From the NCBI GenBank assembly GCA_947588775.1, contig CANPZQ010000074.1:1-10263 (forward strand): a stretch of DNA of 10,263 bases, read 5' to 3'. Origin of the DNA: an uncultured Clostridia bacterium. Lineage in GTDB: Bacteria > Bacillota > Clostridia > Oscillospirales > Ruminococcaceae. Shown here piece by piece: positions 6,369-10,263 of the stretch. Numbering within the stretch: position 1 is the stretch's first letter; each line of letters opens with the position of its first letter. The translations under genes were made by a program, and so were the position numbers. The notes beneath the pieces were generated by a model. It searched no databases. It saw only the letters and a list, made by a program, of their open reading frames with translations, and had not been told where the DNA came from.

Positions 6369-6995
6369 ATGTCCGAAAACGAAAACACAACGCCTACTGA
6401 AGCCGTTTCCGAAAAGCTTCCGAAGCAAAAAATCTCAAAGGAACAGGCCGAAAAGCAGAAAAAAATCCTTATAACGTTAATTATTCTCCTTCTCGTCGGC
6501 GGGATTTTTGTCCTGTACCGGAACGGAGTTATCGGCGGCGGCTCGAGCACGCGGCCCGTCGAAACATACCTCAACGCCATCGCCGGCAAGGACTTTGAAG
6601 CCTACGTAAGCGTGATGCCGCCGCGAATCGCCGACGACTACCGAAACGAGATGGCGGAGCTCGGACTCGACGGCGAAGGATACATGCGGCGGCTCTACGA
6701 CGACTACTTCACCGAATTCGGCGAAAACCTCTCGGTGAGCTTTGAAATCACCGACCGCTCCCGCCCCGACAAGGAAAACGTCGACAACTTCAAACAGTCC
6801 TACCTTGACCTTTACGGCGAGGAAATCCGAATTTCGTCGGTGTTTGAGGTTGACGTCTACGCCGTTTTTTCGGGGGAAAAGTCGACCGACGGCGTCGAAC
6901 TCGAATGCTTCGTAATTAAGAGCGGCGGAAAATGGCTGATGGCCGGCTGCGACTACAAAACCGAGGAGGTCGGCGACGGCTCCGAGGAGGATTGA
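6369..6995 (+). CDS. Single-pass membrane protein, extracytoplasmic domain, function unknown
   Basis: The product has 208 residues. Residues 1-32 are hydrophilic and basic towards the membrane (EKQKKI). Residues 33-50 form one transmembrane helix (ILITLIILLLVGGIFVLY). After a short GGGSS linker, residues 62-208 form a soluble domain, probably outside the cell. Its layout, starting PVETYLNAIAGKDFEAY and ending with strands such as ECFVIKSGGKWLMAGC, recalls NTF2-like or DUF4878-type domains common in clostridial membrane proteins; this is a weak, pattern-based suggestion. The start at 6369 is fixed by a strong AAAAAGGAGG eight bases upstream. An in-frame extension to 6222 would translate the C21 tract as polyproline and is rejected. 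The next gene starts 17 bases after the stop, so the two probably form one operon. No promoter is clear in the GC-rich DNA upstream. Confidence 0.8.
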   Translation: MSENENTTPTEAVSEKLPKQKISKEQAEKQKKILITLIILLLVGGIFVLYRNGVIGGGSSTRPVETYLNAIAGKDFEAYVSVMPPRIADDYRNEMAELGLDGEGYMRRLYDDYFTEFGENLSVSFEITDRSRPDKENVDNFKQSYLDLYGEEIRISSVFEVDVYAVFSGEKSTDGVELECFVIKSGGKWLMAGCDYKTEEVGDGSEED

Positions 6996-7012
6996 TTCGC
7001 CGGGAGGCCGCG

Positions 7013-7876
7013 ATGAAAAAGATAAAAAAGCTTCTTAAGATGATTTTCTGCCTGCCGCTTCCGTGGAACGTTATAATCCCCGCACTCGGCTTCGGGGCTG
7101 TGTTTGCGGTGCTTTTTTGGGATATTCGGGAGCCGGTTCTGCGGTACGGCTCTTACCTCGCCTCGGCATATGCTCTGGCGGTCGCGGTTTTTGCGGCAAT
7201 ACCATCTGCAAAACGGGCAAAAGAATGGTTTAAATCGACTTCCGTCGGCAAAAAATACCTCTCTGACATTCATTTACGGAACAGGGTTTCGCTTTTCATC
7301 GGAATAACAGTTAATCTTGTATATATCATAATCAAGCTTATTTCCGGCATAGTATATCGGTCGGAATGGTTTATTTCGTTAGCTGTTTACTATATTCTCC
7401 TTGTGCTTATGAAAATTTACCTCATAAGCTGTAAACCGAAAAACGACAAACTCGCGGAGCTGCGGCGTTACAGGCTCTGCGGGTTTGTCTTGTTAATTAT
7501 GAATCAGACGCTTGCGGCGATGGTGGTTTTCATGGTTCGCGACGGCCGGCATTTCAGTTATCCGGGTTATCTTATCTATGCAATGGCGGCGTATTCATTC
7601 TACGCCGTAATCACCGCGGCGGTGAGCGTCGTCAAAACGCGGAAGCATCAAAGCCCGGTGCTTTCGGCGACAAAAGCGGTGAGCCTCGTCGCGGCGATGG
7701 TTTCAATCCTCGCGCTCACGACCGCGATGCTCGCGCAGTTCGGCGGCGACGACCCGGCTTTCAGGAGGGCGATGACCGGGGCGGTCGGCGGCGGGGTATG
7801 CGCCGCCGTTATCGGCATGGCGGGGTATATGATTTGGCGGGGAAATCGGGGGATTAGGGAGGTTGGGAAAGGGTAG
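7013..7876 (+). CDS. Uncharacterised polytopic membrane protein (about eight helices)
   Basis: The product has 287 residues and a basic N terminus (MKKIKKLLK). Hydrophobic segments lie near residues 20-36, 45-63, 92-113, 119-137, 155-175, 186-207, 222-242 and 254-274. The second half has motifs (YPGYLIYAMAAYSFY at 183-197; SPVLSATKAVSLVAAMVS at 214-231; LTTAML at 235-240) that I associate with a recurring but uncharacterised membrane family of Firmicutes. No catalytic or transport signature is evident, so no function is proposed. GGGAGG lies about five bases before the ATG at 7013, 17 bases after the preceding gene. The middle of the gene (about 7200-7600) is more AT-rich than its neighbours, which may only reflect hydrophobic codons. 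A longer upstream in-frame reading is rejected because it would overlap the preceding gene and lacks a ribosome binding site. Confidence 0.85.
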   Translation: MKKIKKLLKMIFCLPLPWNVIIPALGFGAVFAVLFWDIREPVLRYGSYLASAYALAVAVFAAIPSAKRAKEWFKSTSVGKKYLSDIHLRNRVSLFIGITVNLVYIIIKLISGIVYRSEWFISLAVYYILLVLMKIYLISCKPKNDKLAELRRYRLCGFVLLIMNQTLAAMVVFMVRDGRHFSYPGYLIYAMAAYSFYAVITAAVSVVKTRKHQSPVLSATKAVSLVAAMVSILALTTAMLAQFGGDDPAFRRAMTGAVGGGVCAAVIGMAGYMIWRGNRGIREVGKG

Positions 7877-7890
7877 AGGTGTGGGTTGGG

Positions 7891-7910
7891 ACTGTTGAGG
7901 ACTGTTGAGG
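7891..7910 (+). repeat. Short tandem repeat after the membrane protein gene
   Basis: ACTGTTGAGG occurs twice in direct tandem (7891-7910). It lies between the stop codon at 7876 and repeat copy A3. Nothing suggests a function; it may be a slippage product in low-complexity G-rich DNA. Confidence 0.8.
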
Positions 7911-7914
7911 GACC

Positions 7915-7993
7915 GCGCGGCGGAAAAAGCTGGTGCGTTGGCCCCACCCACCCATGAAGATTTCGCGGGATTTTTCCGCTTTTTCCGCCGCGC
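7915..7993 (+). repeat. Family A structured repeat, copy A3
   Basis: A perfect 16-bp inverted repeat, GCGCGGCGGAAAAAGC (7915-7930) and its complement (7978-7993), encloses a core starting TGGTGCGTTGGCCCCACCCACCC. The stem matches A1 and A2 except that the G of GGAGAAAG is an A here, and the pairing C on the other arm is a T, so pairing is kept. Orientation by the C-rich core is plus, opposite to A1 and A2. Confidence 0.8.
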
Positions 7994-7999
7994 TTTTTT
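7978..7999 (+). terminator. Possible intrinsic terminator using the A3 stem
   Basis: The 3' arm of the A3 inverted repeat is followed at once by six T (7994-7999). A 16-bp GC-rich stem followed by a U run is the form of an intrinsic terminator, here about 100 bases after the stop of the plus-strand operon. The enclosed loop of 47 bases is far longer than usual, which weakens the call. Confidence 0.45.
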
Positions 8000-8016
8000 G
8001 CTGCTGTCGGTAAGGC

Positions 8017-8096
8017 GCGGCGAATGGGGCGGGGAGGGTTGCGGAAAATGTGGGAGGGCGGGTGGGTGGGCGCAGGAAACCAGCCCCATTCGCCGC
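8017..8096 (-). repeat. Family A structured repeat, copy A4, with strong G-quadruplex core
   Basis: A perfect 14-bp inverted repeat, GCGGCGAATGGGGC (8017-8030) and its complement (8083-8096), differs in most of its inner half from the stems of A1-A3. The core on the plus strand is GGGAGGGCGGGTGGGTGGG (8052-8070): five G3 tracts with one-base loops. It is followed by CGCAGGA, the complement of the family TCCTGCG. By the C-rich core the copy is oriented on the minus strand. Confidence 0.8.
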
Positions 8097-8141
8097 ACCG
8101 GGCTCACGCAGGAAACCAAAAACAACAGCGCGCCCATCCCG

Positions 8142-8208
8142 GCCCAAGCCGAATCCCGTCCCCCGAAGCCCCCTTGCGGGGCGGAGCGGGGACGGGTGAG
8201 GGTTGGGC
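8142..8208 (-). repeat. Family B hairpin repeat, copy B4
   Basis: Outer arm GCCCAAGCC (8142-8150) pairs with GGGTTGGGC (8200-8208) at eight of nine positions. Then GAAT (8151-8154) faces TGA (8197-8199), the complement of the family's ATTC and TCA. The inner stem CCCGTCCCCCG (8155-8165) pairs with CGGGGACGGG (8187-8196), with one bulge. Compared with B3, the inner stem carries paired changes (GT opposite AC in place of A opposite T), and the outer arm is wholly different but still paired. Confidence 0.75.
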
Positions 8209-8290
8209 TTTTAGAGGTTGGAACGTTAGAGGGTTAGAGGATAGAGGCAGACTAATCGGGTTTCGCAAAAAATCGCAGCCTTCTGCAGAA
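8209..8290. other. Spacer between head-to-head repeat units
   Basis: No gene is supported here. The segment has degenerate GTTAGAGG-type repeats (about 8223-8246) and ends in the 12-bp perfect palindrome CTTCTGCAGAAG (8280-8291). It separates the minus-oriented B4-A4 unit from the plus-oriented B3-A6 unit. Confidence 0.5.
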
Positions 8291-8350
8291 GCCTGCCCCT
8301 CACCCACCCCCGCTCCGCCTGCGGCTCCGGGGGTGGGATTCGGGGCAGGC
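8291..8350 (+). repeat. Family B hairpin repeat, copy B3 (best-formed copy)
   Basis: Outer arm GCCTGCCCC (8291-8299) pairs perfectly with GGGGCAGGC (8342-8350). TCA (8300-8302) faces ATTC (8338-8341). The inner stem CCCACCCCCG (8303-8312) pairs perfectly with CGGGGGTGGG (8328-8337). The cap is CTCCGCCTGCGGCTC. The 60-base element abuts the stem of copy A6 with no gap. Confidence 0.8.
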
Positions 8351-8435
8351 GGGCGCGGGGACTCCGCTAATTTCGTCAGTCCCACCCGCCCGCCCTCCCA
8401 ACTTTCAGCGTTTTGCCCGCTCCGTCCCCGCGCCC
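8351..8435 (+). repeat. Family A structured repeat, copy A6
   Basis: A perfect 12-bp inverted repeat, GGGCGCGGGGAC (8351-8362) and its complement (8424-8435), encloses TCCGCTAAT, then GTCAGTCCCACCCGCCCGCC (8375-8394). A 21-base stretch here (8374-8394) is the exact complement of 10210-10230 in copy A2, although the stems of the two copies differ. The minus strand of 8381-8399 reads as five G3 tracts with one-base loops, one base different from the A4 core. The copy ends 18 bases from the stop codon of the converging gene at 8454. Confidence 0.8.
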
Positions 8436-8453
8436 ATCTCTTCCCCAAATCCC

Positions 8454-8837
8454 CTATTCCACTCCCACCCTCTCAATCCTCCCTCCCTCAATATAAACCG
8501 TATCTCCCACCCTGAAGCCCTCCGACTTAAGCCGCTTTTCGCTTACGCATACCGCGCATTCCGCGCCGGTTTTGGCGGCGGCGATTATGTCGAAGCCGTC
8601 GGGAGTTTGGTTTATCGCTTTAACGGTGTAGCCGAGCTCGTCGAGCTGTTTGTTGATTTTTGCGTCCTTCGCCGCGCCGATTGCGAACCCGAAGCACAGC
8701 CCCACGCCTATGCCTATACTCATCCCGACGGCAACGCTGCCTAACGGAATGCCGTACATCAGAATCCCTAAAGAAAGCCCGAGCACCATGCCGAGCGGCA
8801 TATACATGACGGTGTATTTATTCGTCTTTTTCATCAT
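8454..8837 (-). CDS. Small membrane protein with glycine-rich helical hairpin
   Basis: The product has 127 residues. Two closely spaced transmembrane segments (about 11-31 and 33-56) are rich in glycine (GxxxG-like spacing), followed by a cytoplasmic or extracellular domain of about 70 residues ending KSEGFRVGDTVYIEGGRIERV, a pattern like a small beta-barrel. No known function is recognised. It starts with ATGATG; GGAGAGG lies six bases upstream of the first ATG. Its start overlaps the last 20 bases of the ribbon-helix-helix gene, so the two are translationally coupled. It is third in the SPFH operon, and its membrane nature suggests work alongside the SPFH protein (inference). Confidence 0.8.
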   Translation of the reverse strand: MMKKTNKYTVMYMPLGMVLGLSLGILMYGIPLGSVAVGMSIGIGVGLCFGFAIGAAKDAKINKQLDELGYTVKAINQTPDGFDIIAAAKTGAECAVCVSEKRLKSEGFRVGDTVYIEGGRIERVGVE

Positions 8838-8997
8838 TTTTTTCCTCTCCGAAGCCCTTTTTTCGCTTCTTGACCGCCTCCGTCAGAAGAAATTCGACAA
8901 GACTGTTCATCGACCGCAGCTCCTCCGCGCTCCAGCGCATAAGCTCGTCGTAGAGCTTCGGATTGACCCTCAGCCGCAAATCCTTTTTGTTAGTCAT
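8818..8997 (-). CDS. Arc-like ribbon-helix-helix protein, 59 residues
   Basis: The minus strand from 8997 encodes a 59-residue protein beginning MTNKKDLRLRVNPKLYDEL. The short alternating strand KDLRLRV (5-11), followed by NPKLYDELMRWSAEEL and NSLVEFLLTEAVKKRKK, fits the strand-helix-helix fold of Arc/MetJ/CopG dimers. The N(S)xxEFLL segment resembles the conserved second helix of Arc-type proteins. A hydrophilic tail, rich in E, K and D, follows residue 47. It starts one base after the SPFH stop codon (TGA-C-ATG), so it depends on coupled translation, and it overlaps the next gene by 20 bases. It may repress its own operon by binding the three-box site at 10090-10119, which is inference. Confidence 0.83.
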   Translation of the reverse strand: MTNKKDLRLRVNPKLYDELMRWSAEELRSMNSLVEFLLTEAVKKRKKGFGEEKNDEKDE

Positions 8998-8998
8998 G

Positions 8999-10042
8999 TC
9001 AATAAAGCGTGCCGGAATTTACGACCGGCTGCGCGTCGTGGTTTCCGCAGAGAACGACGAGAAGATTCGACACCATCGATGCCTTGCGCTCGTCGTCGAG
9101 CTCCACCATTCCGCCCTTCTGGAGGCGGTCGAGAGCCATTTCAACCATTCCGACCGCGCCGTCGACTATCATCTTTCTCGCGTCGATTATCGCCCTCGCC
9201 TGCTGACGCTGGAGCATTACCGCGGCGATTTCGGGGGCGTAGGCGAGATATGTAATCCTCGCTTCGATTATTTCGAGGCCGGCCTCGTTCACCTTCTGCT
9301 GGATTTCCTGACGGATTCTCTCGGCGACTATTTCACTTGAACCGCGAAGCGAGCCCTCGTCCGCCATGCCGTCGCCGGTGGTATCGACGTTTTCCGCGAC
9401 GTCGTAAGGATAGATTCTGACAATGTTTCTGACTGCGGTGTCACACTGGAGCGAAAGATATTCTTTATAGTTATCTACATTGAACACCGCTTTGGCGGTA
9501 TCCACGACCTTCCACATTACCGCAATACCGATTTCAACCGGGTTGCCGAGGCAGTCGTTGATCTTCTGGCGGGAGTTGTTGAGGGTCATGATTTTAAGGG
9601 AAATCTTGTTGTTGGTGATGGCTAACGAATCACCCGCGACTGCGCCGTTTGCGCCAAAAATCACAGCAGAAGCTGCTTTGTTGCCACCGTTTACGTCGCC
9701 CGACTGGTTGAGTTTGGTCTTTGCGGCAGGGTTAAATGACGTGCAGAACGGGTTGACCCAGTAGAAGCCGTCGTTTTTAAGAGTGCCGTAGTATTTGCCA
9801 AAGAGGGTCAGAACGAGGGCCTCCTGCGGCTTCATGACGTGAAACCCGCAGAGCGGAATCCAGCCGAACAGCACTCCGACTGCACCGACTGCGACCATAA
9901 TTCCGCCCAGAACGGACGCTTTTTCGGAATCGATCAGGACAATTCCGCCAACGAACATCGCGATGAACGCGATAAGCCCCAAAATCGTCAGAAACAGCAC
10001 CTTAAAGCCGTTGCGCTTGACCGATAATACTTTTTCTTCCAT
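8999..10042 (-). CDS. SPFH/band 7 domain membrane protein
   Basis: SPFH (stomatin/prohibitin/flotillin/HflK-C) proteins form membrane-bound oligomers linked to membrane microdomains and proteolysis control. The product is 347 residues. Two transmembrane segments lie at about 14-36 and 43-64. The SPFH domain begins near VMKPQEALVLTLFGKYYGTL (69-88), continues through NPVEIGIAVMWKVVDTAKAVFNV (167-189), and ends with the coiled part AERIRQEIQQKVNEAGLEI and PEIAAVMLQRQQARAIIDAR (270-289). The C-terminal MVEMAL...KASMVSNLLVVLCG and a final GTLY are typical of a clostridial subgroup. The ATG at 10042 is chosen because GAGAGG lies eight bases upstream; an in-frame TTG eight codons earlier would include that site. 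It is first of three coupled genes. Confidence 0.93.
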   Translation of the reverse strand: MEEKVLSVKRNGFKVLFLTILGLIAFIAMFVGGIVLIDSEKASVLGGIMVAVGAVGVLFGWIPLCGFHVMKPQEALVLTLFGKYYGTLKNDGFYWVNPFCTSFNPAAKTKLNQSGDVNGGNKAASAVIFGANGAVAGDSLAITNNKISLKIMTLNNSRQKINDCLGNPVEIGIAVMWKVVDTAKAVFNVDNYKEYLSLQCDTAVRNIVRIYPYDVAENVDTTGDGMADEGSLRGSSEIVAERIRQEIQQKVNEAGLEIIEARITYLAYAPEIAAVMLQRQQARAIIDARKMIVDGAVGMVEMALDRLQKGGMVELDDERKASMVSNLLVVLCGNHDAQPVVNSGTLY

Positions 10043-10089
10043 TGCAATTACCTCTCTTTTTATCAATTTTATATTTGTTTTTGCAAAGG

Positions 10090-10119
10090 TGGTACCATCT
10101 TAGTACCACTATGGTAACA
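10090..10119. promoter_or_regulatory. Three 8-bp boxes with 11-bp period, likely operator
   Basis: On the plus strand, TGGTACCA (10090-10097), TAGTACCA (10101-10108) and TGGTAACA (10112-10119) are spaced exactly 11 bases from start to start, about one helical turn. The first is a perfect palindrome. The third overlaps the -10 element of the SPFH promoter, and the other two cover the expected transcription start, so a bound protein would block transcription. Tandem half-sites on one DNA face are typical for ribbon-helix-helix repressors, and such a protein is encoded in the operon. Confidence 0.65.
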
Positions 10120-10139
10120 TATTTTGAGAGGGTTGTCAA
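10111..10139 (-). promoter_or_regulatory. Promoter of the SPFH operon
   Basis: On the minus strand, TTGACA (10134-10139) is followed by a 17-base spacer and TACCAT (10111-10116), with TG placed as in an extended -10 (TGTTACCAT). The -35 is perfect; the -10 matches four of six consensus bases, which the TG motif may offset. The leader to the ATG at 10042 would be about 60 bases. Confidence 0.65.
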
Positions 10140-10170
10140 GGGGGTGGGAGGAAAAATTTTTTGAGAGGGA

Positions 10171-10249
10171 GCGGCGGAGAAAGCGGGGGAAGGGCAGGAA
10201 GGGGCGGGGGGCGGGCGGGTGGGACTGACGCAGGAGCTTTCTCCGCCGC
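10171..10249 (-). repeat. Family A structured repeat, copy A2
   Basis: A perfect 14-bp inverted repeat, GCGGCGGAGAAAGC (10171-10184) and its complement (10236-10249), encloses a G-rich core ending GGGCGGGTGGGACTGACGCA (10212-10231). The stem equals that of A1. The inside has many G tracts and could form a G-quadruplex on the plus strand. The sequence after the copy (to GGTTGCA at the window end) resembles the DNA after A1, so a longer repeated unit probably continues outside the window. Confidence 0.8.
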
Positions 10250-10263
10250 GGCGGGCGGTTGCA

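Noticed and set aside
7915..8435. Classical MITE or insertion sequence remnant
   Set aside because: No transposase fragment and no convincing target duplication were seen, and the inverted repeats differ between copies. Mobility is left open in the findings but is not annotated.
8024..8515. Long plus-strand open frame rich in P, G and R across the repeat region, and its minus-strand partners
   Set aside because: It has no ribosome binding site and low-complexity composition. It runs through inverted repeats and into the converging gene. Stop codons are simply rare in this GC-rich DNA.

Overview
The window looks like chromosomal DNA from an anaerobic, fairly GC-rich Clostridia-type Bacillota, possibly an uncultured gut lineage. 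The clues are an Rnf operon in the clostridial gene order C-D-G-E-A, a DegV protein of the Gram-positive FakB type, strong AGGAGG-like ribosome binding sites and sigma-A-type promoters. The exact lineage cannot be named from this sequence.

Minus strand, 127-4316: rnfC, rnfD, rnfG, rnfE and rnfA are read from one promoter (-10 at 4369-4374). Every junction overlaps (ATGA, ATGA, TGATG, TAATG), so the five are translationally coupled. They encode the membrane ferredoxin:NAD+ oxidoreductase that pumps Na+ or H+. rnfB, which normally follows rnfA, is not here. The 126 bases after rnfA hold only repeat-like DNA.

Plus strand, 4450-7876: a consensus promoter (TTGACA-17-TATAAT), divergent from the rnf promoter, drives degV and a lipoprotein with a C-terminal Ig-like domain. 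After a 430-base GC-rich repeat region come a single-pass membrane protein and an uncharacterised eight-helix membrane protein, probably cotranscribed.

Minus strand, 8454-10042: a three-gene unit encodes an SPFH/band 7 membrane protein, a 59-residue ribbon-helix-helix (Arc-like) protein and a small two-helix membrane protein. Its promoter is overlapped by three 8-bp boxes with an exact 11-bp period, a likely operator.

The most unusual content is in the gaps (1-126, 5939-6368, 7877-8453, 10141-10263). They share two families of GC-rich structured repeats. Family A (six copies) has a 12-16 bp perfect inverted repeat enclosing a conserved C-rich/G-rich core that can form a G-quadruplex. Family B (four copies, one cut by the window edge) is a two-stem hairpin with a constant TCA/ATTC internal loop. 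In both families the stem sequences differ between copies while base pairing is kept, which suggests selection on structure. B and A copies are joined as B-A units, and one region carries two such units head to head. One copy contains a run of 21 C.
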